DNA from: Diospyros lotus
Lineage: Eukaryota; Streptophyta; Magnoliopsida; Ericales; Ebenaceae
Direction of reading: 5' to 3'
Assembly: GCF_014633365.1 (NCBI RefSeq)
Contig: NC_068347.1
Coordinates: forward strand, 34,824,116-34,888,115
DNA length: 64,000 nucleotides
The translations under genes were made by a program, and so were the position numbers. The notes below the pieces were generated by a model. The model was not told the DNA's origin and ran no database searches. It was given only the letters and a program-made list of their open reading frames with translations. Shown in pieces: positions 33,188-45,345 of the stretch; positions within the stretch are counted from its first letter, which is position 1, and each line of letters begins with the position of its first letter.

Positions 33188-34433
33188 AAGAGCATCTCCA
33201 ACCCATTTCTCAAATTTGGTGCAAAATGTCCACTATTGCATCTCTAATCCAGCACCATATTTGGCATCAAATTTGTTATTTGGTGCAACAATGCAATTGC
33301 ATTATGGGAAATTCTATATCCACTCACCTTTTTTGCTTTCTAATCCACATTAGAGAAAAAGTCATTTTTACCCTTACTTGCAGCCACCAACGGCCTCCAT
33401 CATCGTGGCGTCTGAACACACCTCGAACCTTAGGGTTCAGGTGCAATGATGGCGGCAATGTTTGCCGCAGCCTTAGGTGGAAGCGACACCAATGGGAGAG
33501 AAAGAAGGAGAAAGGAAAGTGGGTGCGATGATGGGTGGAAGGTGGAAGCTGATGGCGACCGTGTTCGTTGCTACCACCAATGGGAGCTTGGGTTGTCGGC
33601 GATGATGGGCAGCTGGGTAAAAATGACTTTTTCTCCTTTGATATTTTTTAGTGTGAGTGTAGAGAATAAAAAGAGTGAGTGCATATAGAATTTCTCTTGC
33701 ACTATATTTAGTGCAAAACTTTTGTTCCCAATTTGCCCCTAGATTTCAACTACACAAAAATTCTTATTCCTTTCATATGCCATTCAATATTTTTACAAAA
33801 TTTTTAATTTTATGATTGAAAATTAACTCTTTTACCTTAATGATAAAAATTTAATCTTTTAAATGTAACCATAAAAAAAAAAAACTTAATTCCTATTATA
33901 TCCCTTTTTATATATTTACATCTCCTATCGTTTAATTACCAATATTTTTTAACACTTGTAATAAATTATGGAATTACCTAACATGTATAATTATCAAATA
34001 AAAATTAATAACCACCCAACACACTTAAATAAAATTAGTCATTAAAAATAAAATACAATAGTCACAATCATGATTATTAATTATCAACACGAACTTAGTC
34101 AAATAACAACATAAAAATTAAAAAAAAAATTATTAAAAAAAATTATTACATAAGCAACGACGACACTTTAATGTAATATTATTTTTAACATTGTGATGTT
34201 GAATGTAATATTTTCTTAATTGTGACAAGTGTAATTTTGCTTTTTCTAACATTTACTATTAAATGTTTTTTTTGGTTAAAAGTACGTAATTTGTAGTTAT
34301 TAATTTTAGTAGTAAAATTGAATAAGAAATAAATAAACTTTTAAATTAAACAATAATTGAGAATTAAAAAATAGAAAAAGTACCAAAACACTGTTACTTT
34401 GCACCTAATTTGGTGCAGTGGATTGGCGATGAT
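33188..34433. mobile_element. GAGCATCTCCAAC-type MITE hosting another MITE
   Basis: The left end reads AGAGCATCTCCAACCCAT and the right end reads ATTGGCGATGATTTTT, a decayed inverted pair. Phrases such as TTTGGTGCA recur at both sides. A Mutator-type MITE (33306-33696) is inserted in its left part. No target duplication is certain. Confidence 0.5.
33306..33696. mobile_element. Mutator-type MITE with long inverted repeats
   Basis: This 391-base element begins GGGAAATTCTATATCCACTC and ends GAGTGCATATAGAATTTCTC. The inverted repeats extend about 65-85 bases, including GAGAAAAAGTCATTTTTACC on the left and its complement on the right. Flanks TTGCATTAT (33297-33305) and TTGCACTAT (33697-33705) form a nine-base duplication with one mismatch. 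The first bases of its ends match those of the element at 12839-18992. It encodes no transposase. Confidence 0.85.
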
Positions 34434-34456
34434 TTTTAAGATGGTGTGAATGTCTC

Positions 34457-34839
34457 CCTCCTGCCATTGGGTTGCACATGCAGGCCACCATCTCCCCTAA
34501 TTCCATCTCCATGATTTCCCTCCTCGAGCAATAGTGCCCAGAGGCCCCGCGCATCATATTATTCCTTGAATGCAGTTAGACTATGTATGCGTATATGATT
34601 AATTAAATAGATGATATGCATGTAATTAACTAAGTTAGAGCGGAGAAATTAATTAAGTTATATGGCTTTCTAGTCGCAGTGTAATTTTTCCGAATGAATT
34701 AATTCATATATTGCATAATGGAAATGTAACCTCGGAAATATCATACTAAATTTAGAATCATTTGTAACACCTAAAAACATTATCTGTCAACCCAAAATTT
34801 CGCTGAGTAGGCCATTTAGATGCCAAGAACCTGTTCTTG
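34457..34839. repeat. Duplicated noncoding block, copy B
   Basis: Pairs with 21540-21905 (see there). Here it directly precedes the NLR3 3' flank, so the order of blocks differs from the NLR2 unit. Confidence 0.75.
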
Positions 34840-34859
34840 GAGGGAGGAAGGGGGGATTA

Positions 34860-35225
34860 ATTGTTTAGATTTCATTTACATAATGTATAACTTGCATTTA
34901 AAGGGGATATCAACTCCATTTATTGGCCATTCAGAGTTAGTTATATGAAGATTTTGTCTTTGGTAGAGATAGTATACTTTATTATACCATCTAATAGTGT
35001 AATTTGTGAGCATTGTTTTCTCAACAAATCTCTAAATTCACTCTCTACAACATTATCAAAAATAAAATATACATCTCTTTTGAACTGAATAATCTCCTAA
35101 CTAGTTAGTGAGTCCATTCTGTAACATTGCATAAATGATTGCATAAATGATCTGAGTTTTTTATTTAAGCCTCAATTGCAAACAGAAGAAGAGATGGTTG
35201 TCAGTGAAAAATTTCATTTTGAGCT
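34860..35225 (-). other. 3' flank of NLR3
   Basis: Conserved with the 3' flanks of the other NLR copies from GATTAATTGTTTAGATTTCA onward. A short direct duplication of TGCATAAATGAT is present near 35130-35150. Confidence 0.6.
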
Positions 35226-38015
35226 TCATTGACCCTTAAATTTTAGGTCACTTTCATAATTTTGGAATTCCCATAGAGCAGATTTGTGCTTCAATCCTTG
35301 ATGCTTGAAACCAAACTTAACATTTGGTATATGCTCCACAATCCAATGATCTTGGCCTTTGTCTGGAAGCATTCTATTTATGAACTTTGTAGGCATTTGA
35401 AAAAAGAGAAGAGTTGTGAGTTTCCTAAGGTGACGGATGCCTGAAGGAACCTCTTGTAGTTGCGGACATGGCCCAATTATTAGCTCTTCAAGAAGAGTCA
35501 ATGCCCCTTCCTCTATTATCACTGAACGCAATCCCCTCTGAGAACTAAAATTTAGCCCCTTGAGTTTTGGAAACCATCCAGCCTCAAAAAACAGTTGCTC
35601 TCCATAACACACTTCAATGAGAGAGAGCATTAGTAGGTTAGGCAAAGCTTGAAGTCCATGTATTGGATCATCAACCAAACCTGAACAATGTAGATGTAGA
35701 TCTTGTAGATTTTGAAGTTGAGCAATCCAGCATGGTAACTTTTTCAAACATCCACACAAGGCGAGTCGCTCAAGAGATTCAGGTGGAGCAAAAACTGAAT
35801 CTAAATCCAAAATCTCATGTTCACTTATAACGCATACTATAAAAAATTTAAGATATTTCATCTTCTGAATGCTGTTAAAAAGATCCCTGCAATTTTCTGT
35901 TCTCAATTTGCATATGCCCAACTTCTTTAGCTTCTGCAAATTCTGAAGCTCTTTAAATAAGCTGACTGCATCATGATTTGCCTCCAGAAGCCATAGCTTC
36001 TGCAACTCCTCTAAACAACCAATCCCTCCTCGCATCTTTACCCCTTTAATGGAATCTGAACTAAAACTCCAATTGTCACGGTTAAATGCCAAAAGATGCC
36101 TCAACTTATGGAGCTTGTTGATTTGAGAAGGTAGCTCACGCACAAGACAATATTTTAAATCCAGAGTCTGCAAGTTGTGCAACTTTCCAATTGACTTGGG
36201 AATCACAGTCACTTTTGTATGCCTTACACTCAGGTACCTCAAATGAAACAAATTTCCCACTTTTTTATGAACCTGAACCAAAGGAGAATCACTAAGATCT
36301 AGCGTTTTCAGAAGCTTAAAATTTCTTGCCAGTGTACTCATCAAAGGTTTTTCTGGCAACTTAGCCACTCGAAAAACAAAAATTGAACGAATCTTGGATA
36401 TCTTAACCCTTTAAAGAACGTTGCCCAAATTGTAATCCATATGTATTGACAATCTCCGAGTAATATCATTGAAACTCGAATTCTCCGCCCCTAAAACGTG
36501 ACAGAAGTTCAACTCCATGGACTTTGTCACGATGATCTCTCGCACCACAGCATGCACCCTGCAGGTTTTAATTCTCCCATCAGGTTTCTTACGTGACACT
36601 TGAACCAAGCTTCTATGGATGAGCTCGGTCAGGTACTCTTCTGCAACTTCTTCTAAAGTTTTGCCTCTCTGTTCTTCAATGAAGCCCTCTGCTATCCACA
36701 ATCGGATCAATCTTCCACAATTAATAGAGTAATCCTCAGGTAATATGCCAAAGTACAAGAAACAGGATTTGAGGTAGTAGGGCAAATCATGGTAACTAAG
36801 CAACACAATTTTTGAGATGCTTGTAAGGGCAGGTTTCATTTGTAACTCACAGCCTAGGCTATCGTAGAACCTCTTCCATTCTGATGCAACCTTGTTTTTG
36901 ATGGACAGAATACCACTTATTGCCACAATAGCAAGTGGCAATCCTTCACATTTTTGAACTATTCGAAGAGATACGTCCTTCAATTCAGGGGGACAGCGGC
37001 CTTCGAAGTCCCTTTGGAAGGCCTTCATGCAGAAGAGGTCCCAAGCCTTCTCTTCGGGCAGGGGCTGAAGCCAGTGGATATGATCCCATGGCGATTCTTT
37101 GCAGAAAACCGCAACCTCCTCACTGCGGGTGGTGATGATTACCCTGCCGCCTTTCCCATTTCTGGGCAAAGCATGTTTGATGAATTCCCAAAAGCTTGTT
37201 GTCCATGCATCATCAAAGACAATTAGATACCTGTTGTGAGTTAGAAATTCCCTCAGCTTGTGAAGGAGTGAATTCTGGCCCATAACATCAATTTCTGGAG
37301 GTGTAGTAGACTCCCTTAATTCGGATTGGTAAAACTGTTTCAGCATTGTTCCGAGTATCTCCTCCCACTTGTATGATCTAGAGACAGGGACCCAAGCGCA
37401 GCAATCAAAGTGTCCGGCCACGGTTTGCTTTCCATAGACCTTGCTAGCAAGGGTGGTCTTGCCCACTCCAGGCATCCCCACTACCGAAATCACCACTCTC
37501 TTCGACTCTTTGGATATCAATTGCCCGGTCAATGCATCTCTGCTGGATTCAATTCCCACGAGTTCATCTTCCTCGACGAAGAGGGAAGCCACTCGAGGAT
37601 CATGCCACGGCCGTTCAATTCTCTTGCTCCCTGATCCCTGCATCACACTGAATCCATACCTGTCAGCCCTCTCCTTGATCTCACCAATAGTCTATTTGAT
37701 GTCTTGAATCTGAGAGGCTATGTTTACTCTGCGGAATAAACTGCCGAAACGACGCCTTCTTCCTCGATCAAGCAGGTATTCATCGATCACATCCTCGATT
37801 CGATACGCCAGTTTCCGAACCTGCTTCACCCAAACCATGGCAATTTCATCTCCGGTTTCTACCCTAAGATCGGCGTCTTTTAGGAAAGACTTTATGCTCT
37901 CCAATTCAGCTTTGATGGTCGCAACATCTCGACGAACATTGCTCAAAAGCTTCGCTTCGTTGATTATCAGTGGTGCCAAAGTTAGGATCACAGAATCTAC
38001 CACGCAATACCCCAT
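35226..38015 (-). pseudogene. NLR3: RPM1-like CNL with two nonsense codons
   Basis: The locus keeps the full length of an NLR (930 codons from ATG at 38015 to the stop at 35226) with no frameshift, but has TAG at codon 108 (37692-37694, where NLR2 has glutamine) and TAA at codon 535 (36411-36413, where NLR2 has glutamate). All CC, NB-ARC and LRR motifs remain visible, including GMPGVGKTT, GLPLAI and the RNBS-D segment. Kinase-2 reads IVFDDAW instead of IVFDDVW, and the MHD-type motif reads VHA, with the aspartate lost. At most a coiled-coil fragment of 107 residues could be translated from the normal start. The first half resembles NLR2 and later stretches resemble NLR1, which suggests mosaic exchange. 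It could still act as a donor for gene conversion. Confidence 0.92.
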
Positions 38016-38420
38016 TACTCTGGAGAAATCTAGCTCTTTCTTCTTCTTCTCCTCAATTAGGCTATGGCGTCGCTGAATCGACCTACTTTCCTTGACACGT
38101 GAAAGTATGTCTTTCCTTGACTAGTCAAAGTCTGTCTCTCCTTCCGTCTAGACTTCTCAAAGTAAGGCGCAGACCCCAGGCGGTGACTGCAGGCTTGAGA
38201 ATTGAAGACAGATAGAGACGGACACCTACTTGTCTGATTAGAGTGGGCGGCTGGCCAAGTCTTAGTCACTACTAGTCGGCACGACTTGACTTGATAGTTG
38301 CTGACTGAGTGCAAACTTTATTAGATAAGCTACTTAATGGGAGCTAGCTAGGAGTAGGAGTCTAGGTGACATCACTATTGGCTGGGTGAAATGTTATAAT
38401 CATGAGCCAGCGGTGGCTGC
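38016..38420 (-). promoter_or_regulatory. NLR3 5' flank
   Basis: The leader and upstream region match the NLR2 flank through the CGCAGACCCC and CGGTGACTGCAGGCTTGAGA stretches to about 38290, and then the ACTACTAGTCGGCACG stretch. Further out, CCAGCGGTGGCTG is shared with 61818-61830. Confidence 0.5.
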
Positions 38421-38509
38421 GTGGTTACGGAGAATTCAATTCCATTTATGATTGATTTCTAAAAATTTCTCTAATCTATTAATATTTACCCACGGCTTAT
38501 TAAAATATT

Positions 38510-39160
38510 TGTATCTCCAACTCCAACAGCATCTCTGTGTATAACATTAACATTAAATTTGACGTCATTTTAGAATTAAGTATAGAAAATATTTTATTTT
38601 TAAACCATATTTTTTTTTTAACTTTTTTTCTATTTTCATCATATATTTTTAATTTAAGTTAATAAGAATATTATTACTTTTTATTATATTATTGAGTTTT
38701 TGTATTAAGAATATTATCTTTCTATCGAGTAATTATTGAAATAAATTTTTTTTATATACATAAACAATGGTAATTCATTTTATATTAACATTGTATTTAT
38801 AATATATATTAAATATTTTAAAATATTTCAATATTATACTCATTTTAAAGATTTTAATAAAATATTTATATCGGTATATATTTTTTATAATAATTTAATT
38901 TATATTTTTAATTATTAATTAAAATATATAAATATAATAAAAGTAATAAAGAATATAAAGAGAATAATTTGTTTTGAAGTTATAGAAAGAGAGATAAAAT
39001 TAAAAATAACATCAAAAACAAATTTGATATTTGGTGTTATATTATTCACTCAAGACCAAATTTAATGATTAAAATTTATACCTAAAACCAAATTAATATA
39101 CTCATTAAAGTGTATTTTGACACCGAATTAATGTTGAGCACTAATTTAGTGTTCTGTTGG
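38510..39160. mobile_element. Deleted copy of the GCATCTCCAAC-type MITE
   Basis: This matches the outer parts of 26776-30225 but lacks everything corresponding to 26821-29633. The join is at a shared TTTAG. The right end is also cut: GTTCTGTTGG joins directly to TGAGTGGGCC, losing 58 bases between two TTGG copies. It is a decayed relic. Confidence 0.65.
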
Positions 39161-39400
39161 TGAGTGGGCCTTGTGCTCTTTTTTCTTTTTCCCTTGCAGT
39201 TCTTTTGGTTGAATTTCTTGGATGGGAGAGCAGGAGCTAGAAAATTTCTTGGATGGTAAACTTTAGATGCGTTGGGGCTAAATTGCAATGAAATTGCAGA
39301 CAACATAAAATAAGTATTTCTAATCATCTAACTTGAATTCTTGAAGCAACTCCTTCGCATCAGCTAGCTTGTACTTTCATTCTCTTCCCCATAATTTAAC
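39161..39400 (+). repeat. Cluster-unit flank, copy 3
   Basis: Third copy of the block at 1-330, beginning within TGAGTGGGCCTTGTGCTC because its left part was deleted. It leads into the FRF-like exon at 39800, as copy 2 does at 30923. Confidence 0.7.
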
Positions 39401-39799
39401 TGAGGTTGGGACTTGTAATTTGACAATGATTATAATTTTGAATTTGATTGTAATTACGATGTTCTCAAATTTAATTTTATGTAAAATTTATCTTATTTGA
39501 AAGAATATTTTCATTAATCATCTTTTAATCAAAATATGTTTTTCTGTGTATATTTATAGATGATTTTAAAACTATAAATAAGTGTCTAATACTTTAGAAT
39601 TAGTTATACTTAAATCATTTTTGCATTACCAATATTTGATTAGTGATATTTTGTTCTTTTTACTTGTATTTTTCCCAATTTGAGTGTTTCACATAAATCT
39701 TGTATTCGTTTGTAGTGGATTGGTTTACTTGTGGTTTATTGTTGATCCAATTTCTTAACATAATCCTTGTAATGCTTTCTACAGGGAGTTAGCAGCTTA

Positions 39800-40344
39800 A
39801 TGGTGGGCACCTCTGGCGGATATGATTCTTTTGAAACTGACCAGGGTTATGATGACGGAACTTCTGAGAACTTTAGTGGGCAAGAAGCCAGAGGGGATGA
39901 ACTATTGCATGATTGTGATTCAAATGGTGCTCTTAATGACAATTTAAGCTTCACAGAGCCACTGCTTAATGACTTGAATGTGGGTCATTTTGAACCATTT
40001 GTTGGCATGAGTTTTTCATCTTTAGATGATGCCAGAGATTTCTATTATGAATATGCCAAGCGTACAGGTTTCATCATACGGACAAAGAATGTCATATGGC
40101 TATCATTGGTCGGGACTTTGTGTGTTCAAGAGAAGGATTTCGTGCAGCAAAACATGTGCTTAGAAAAGACAGGGTTCTTTCACCAAGGCCAATTACAGGA
40201 GAAGGGTGCAAGACTATGACAAGGCTAGCAGTCAAAGATGGAAGTAAATGGGTAGTCACAAAGTTTGTACAGGAGCACACTCATAAGATAATGCCTAGCC
40301 GTAAATTTCCTGGGGAACTGCCAATAGTTAATATACTCACTGAG
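39800..40344 (+). pseudogene. FRF-like FAR1-domain exon, truncated copy
   Basis: Near-identical to exon 1 at 30923-31467, with the same frameshifting lesion near 40085-40095 and only scattered substitutions (for example an alanine-to-aspartate change in the FAR1 domain and a serine-to-threonine change at the exon end). The GTATGT donor at 40345 is kept. Similarity continues into the intron to about 40620 and then stops, so the last exon is absent. The shared lesion shows that it was copied after the gene had already been damaged. Confidence 0.8.
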
Positions 40345-40689
40345 GTATGTGTGAACTTAACATTGAACACTCTAGATCTGTTTGTTCTTTAGTTAGGCTT
40401 TTGAATTTGAGATAGAAACTGCAGAAGACTTGTGTTTTTTATGGGTTTTTGTCATCTAATTGTGGCCCTTGTTATGGTATCATGTTATGCAAAGAGTGAC
40501 CCATTTTGCTTATAGTTGTGAGCTTCTTGTGAATCTGCCTTTTGTGCTCTGGATTCAAGCTTAAGATAGTTTCTTTTTGAGCATTTTAAGTACAAGAAAA
40601 CAATGCAAGATCACTAGGGCTCATATATGAGAAAAAATGTACAAGGAATTTCCTTTATACATCAGGTTAGTATATACACATATATACAT

Positions 40690-40800
40690 ATATATCTCAT
40701 ATATGTATATCTACATAGAATGATTTTGGGGCTCTCAGGCGCTCTCTTAATATTAAATATATAAATTGTCGAGAGGGAGAGGCTGTGCGTGATATTATAT
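40690..40800. repeat. Direct repeat, left copy (pairs with 45918-46072)
   Basis: The stretch from ATTTTGGGGCTCTCAGGCGC through GTCGAGAGGGAGAGGCTGTG recurs at 45918-46072, in the same orientation, 5.2 kb away. The Helitron remnant and tandem array lie between the two copies. Confidence 0.8.
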
Positions 40801-40810
40801 AGGAAGAAAA

Positions 40811-41589
40811 ATGTGGTGAAAGCAACATTAGAATCATATCCTCCACACAAAGGGAAAGGAAGACAGACAGCCCCATTGCCTTTAATTAGCTTTATTTTGG
40901 TTGGGTTGCCTTTGATAGAGAGCTATGGAATGTTCAAAGGTCTAGCTAGGTTTGAATTTTCACTTGCCACAATATGTCAATAATTCAAAGTTTGAACTTC
41001 CACTACCCCCCAAAAATAGGGATTTTTCAAGATAACCACACTCTTTATTATTCTATAAAAGTTGAGAAAGAATCGTTTTTATATATAATATTTTAAATTC
41101 GTAACATTTCAACCAAAAATAAATAACTTTATCGTTGGTACAAAGACTATCTCTCAATTTTGGCATTGGGTAAGCTTAAGCCACATAGGTCCCTAAAAAG
41201 GGTCATGCTCTAAAAAGGGTCATGCTTGAACGAAGAAATAGTCCATTCATCATTAAATATTTGAATTCAAGTCTCCCAACACATCACATGGCTGAAATAC
41301 CCCACTTTAAGAGTAGATAGAGACTTGTGCCTCGCTCATGCGCTCATCTAAGGGTAGAAATATCACCTCTTGTATTACATATAACTAATTCATCACCGGT
41401 GCGATATATAAAAGTTTATATGTATTAAATTTATTTAAAATTAATAATTATAATTTTTATGTGTAAATAAATACGACAATAATAAAAACTTAAGAAATAA
41501 ATATAGTAATGTGATATATTTGTTTAAAAAGTTAATACATCTCGAGAAAATTACTATAAATTTTGAAAAATCTCTTTAAAAACTATATT
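40811..41589. other. Noncoding stretch left of the Helitron helicase
   Basis: No gene is seen. A direct repeat of AAAAAGGGTCATGCT occurs at about 41196-41226. A perfect palindrome CACCGGTG at 41394-41401 lies about 190 bases past the helicase C-terminus, with ACTAA at 41384-41388; this could be the 3' end of a Helitron on the minus strand. Confidence 0.35.
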
Positions 41590-43150
41590 TGTCGTTGAAT
41601 TTGTCTAGCCCCATCTTTGTCACAAATTAAAATTTTCAATCCTTTGCGATTTGTAACTCTAGAAACAACTGCGTATAATTGTCTGCGACTGAAAACTGAT
41701 TTCTTCAAATACAACCCAATATGAGATAATGATTGACTTTAACTTTTGTTGATTGTTATTGCATACAACACAATAAAAGAGAATTGCCTCATTCGTAGTT
41801 CGAAAGGCAGCCTAGGGTCAAATGGGGTCAATGTCATTCTTGGAATAAGAGCCTTATGTTAAACATCGTTGCCCATCAAAATTTTTGCCACAAGAATGCG
41901 GTTTTCAATTTTTGTAATAATCAACCTAGTGTCATTGCATAACCCTACGGAATGATCTATGTTTCTCAACAGCATAATCGGAGTGTCAACCTTTAGCTTC
42001 AATTCATGGTTCAGCACCCCAAAGCACCTAATTGCATTTAAAAATTCAAGTGTGTGAAGATCTTGTAAAAGATCAACATTGCAATATGATATGCAAGTTG
42101 TGTTTAAACTTAAGTATGTCTTTGCTTCAACTACATTAAGCGAAATCATGTACTCATTGACAGTCTCCACAACATCAAAAGTCAACGCTAGTGTAGCTCT
42201 ACCTTGAAGATATTCAGTTTCATTGACATTAGAAGTAAAGTTCGGATACGTGTTGTTCACGATTGACACAACATGCTCATCTGATGCATTCAACAACAGG
42301 TCGTCCGATATATCAATAACCACATTACCGTCATTGGGACCACCAATTGTTCAATCCCCTATGCTTGCTATCCATTCAGAAAAAGACTTTAATTTGATCA
42401 AGTCTTCATTAAATTCAACATGTTGGAACCTTATGTTCTTTGTCAATCTCAATACCTTACAATTTCTCCATAGGTACAATGAATTGATGGTTGCAAGCAC
42501 GATATCTTCTCTAGTACCTTTTGGAATCACAAGTAATATTTGTCAAAAGTCCTCTATGAGGACTACTGCCTTCCCTCCAAATGGTAATTCTGAACTCATT
42601 GGGTTACTAAATCGTAGAATATCTCGCATGCTCTTATCCAAAGCCTCAAAGTAATATTTATTCATCATAGGAGCTTCGTCCCAAATGATAAGACTGCTTC
42701 TAATTATTAACTCTGCAAGAGGATTTCCCTGTTTATTATTGCAAGTTGAATCTTCATTCGAATTTAGTGGAATTGCAAATAGATCTAGAGTGAGCAGTCT
42801 TACCACTGGGTAGAAAGAGAGATGTTATTCCACTCGATGTTACATTTAACACGATTTCTCCATTTGATCTCAAAGTTGCGGGTAGAGTTTTCCACACAAA
42901 GGTCTTGTCAAATCCTCCATATCCAATACAAAAAACATACCACCTCTCTATTCAACCTCACTGCATCCATCACAATGTCATAGACATGTCGTTGCTCATC
43001 AATCAGATTAGACACCAATTTAATGTGCTATTGGGACAGGGCATTTTTGTTGTACCATAATTCATCTTGTATAAGTCTATTTTGATAGCGGGAAAAATGT
43101 TCTGCATATGGGAACGACATTGATTGAAAATCTCACAAACTTTTTTCACT
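41590..43150 (-). pseudogene. Decayed Helitron Pif1-like helicase
   Basis: Minus-strand frames give, in order, a Walker A region reading GYGGFDKTFVWKTL (changed from the usual GGTGKT), a Walker B segment LIIWDEAPM (42690-42720), LPFGGKAVV, then LKLKVDTPIMLLRNIDHS and LCNDTRLI, and finally LYAVVSRVTNRKGLKILI near 41610-41670. This is the order of motifs in the helicase half of plant Helitron RepHel proteins. Several frameshifts and stops separate the pieces. The Rep (HUH) half is not seen. It is an old relic of a rolling-circle transposon. Confidence 0.85.
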
Positions 43151-43522
43151 ACTTCTTAGTATCTTTTCTATCTCCATAAGAGTATAACCCTTTATTTATT
43201 CTTCAGTTAATTCCAATTCTGCATATTATGGACACAATTAAAAAATATTAGAAACGTTTTCATAATATAATTGAATGCTAAATTATGCATATAGCAACAA
43301 ATATTAAAAAATAATTGAATACCTTCATGTTAAAACATGTTTTGTCAGTTGTAAAGTATATCATTAGAAAGGTATTGCCAACATTTTTTTCACATAATTT
43401 CGGGTTGAAATATAGAATCAGACAACAACAATGTGCAGATTCAATTTGATGGTTGTGAATTTGATGGTTGTTTTGTTATAATAGATATATAGATATAGAT
43501 ATAGATTCGATTATAATAATGT

Positions 43523-45345
43523 TAGCATTTTTTATTTAGATATATTTGCACAGAAATCATTTTTTTTAATATTGTTAAGATTAGGCATGAATTGAATTAT
43601 TATTATTACATACTAAATTACAGCAAATATAAAAAAATTACAACAAAAATACTATCAGTAAATCTACAAAATAAAAAAAAAATTACACAATGCAACCAAT
43701 CTTAATAAGAGAATTACAATCTCTGTAATATGCAAAGCTGCACATTACAAATAAATTAGAATAAAAAAATATAACCAATCTGAAAATTTTGAAATGAAAA
43801 ACCGTAACCATTCTTAGAAATGTAACCATTTATTAATAAAAAAATGTAAAATTATGCATTAATATGTATGTTATAAATAAATATTCTAAATAATATTTTT
43901 AGCATTTTTTATTTGGATATATTTGCACAGAAATCATTTTTCCTAATATTCTTATGATTAGATATGAATTGAATTATTATTATTATAGCAAAGATAAAAA
44001 ATATTAAATTTCAATTTGCAAAAATATTAAATTACAGTAAATATAAAAAAATTACAGCAAAAATACTATCAGTAAATCTGCATATTAAAATAAAAATAGA
44101 AAAAAAATTAGACAATATAACCAATCTTAATTAAAGGATTACAATCTCTGTAATATGCATAGCTACACATTTCAAATAAATTAGAATAAAAAAATTATAA
44201 TCAATCTAAAACTTATGGAATGAACCATTCTTAGAAATGTAACCATTATTAATAAAAAAAATTAAAAATGCTAAAAAAATATAAAATTATGCATTAATAT
44301 GTATGTTATAATTAAATATTCTAAATAATATTTTAGCATTTTTTATTTGGATATATTTGCATAGAAATATTTTTTTTAAATATTGTTAAGATTAGGCATG
44401 AATTGAATTATTATTATTACAGTAAAGATGAAAAATACCAACTTTCAATCTAAAAATACTAAATTATAGCAAATATGAAAAAATTATAACAAAAATACTA
44501 CCAGTAAATTTGTATATTCAAATAACAAAAATTAGACAATATAACCAATCTTAATAAGAGGATTACAATCTTTGTAATATGCAAAGCTACACATTACAAA
44601 TAAATTAGAATAAAAAAATATAACCAATCTGAAAATTATGAATATAAAAATGTAATCATTCTTAGAAATGTAACCATTATTAATAAAAAAGATAAATATA
44701 TATATAATTATGCATCAATATGTATATTATAATTAAATATTCTAAATAATATTTTTAGCCTTTTTAATTTCCATATTTGCACAGAAATAATTTTTTCTAG
44801 TATTGTTAAGATTGGGTATGAATTGAATTATTATTATTATAGCAAAGATGAAAATTATTAAATTTTAATATGCAAAAATAATAAATTACAACAAATACGA
44901 AAAAATTACAACAAAAATACTATCAGTAAATATGCATATTAAAATAAAAAAAAATAGACAATATAACTAACCTTAATCGTAGGATTACAATCTCTATAAT
45001 ATGTAAAGCTACACATTACAAATAAATTAAAATAAAAAATTATAACCAATTTGAAAATTATGGAATGAACCAGTTTTAGAAATTTAACCATTATTAATAA
45101 AAAATAATAAAAAAATATAAAATTATGCATTAATATATGTATTTTATAATTAAATATTCTAAATAATATATTTAGCTTTTTTTATTTGCATATATTTGCA
45201 CAGAAATCTTTTTTTTTTAATATTGTTAAGATTAGCATGGATTAAATTATTATTAGTACAACAAAGATGAAAAATACTAAATTTCAATCTGTAAAAATAT
45301 TAAATTATAGCAAATATAAAAAAAATTACAGCAAAGATGCAATAA
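43523..45345. repeat. Tandem array, five units of about 380-434 bp
   Basis: Units start near 43523, 43900, 44334, 44756 and 45173, each with TAGC(A/C)TTTTT followed by ATATTTGCACAGAAAT, GATTAGGCATGAATTG-like sequence, a run of ATTATTATTA, and AATCTCTGTAATATGCAAAG. Units are diverged and AT-rich. No coding potential. The array sits on the 5' side of the Helitron helicase remnant (in the minus-strand sense). Confidence 0.85.

Noticed and set aside
42223..42654. Plus-strand frame of 143 residues
   Set aside because: It is antisense to the Helitron helicase relic, whose motifs are on the minus strand.
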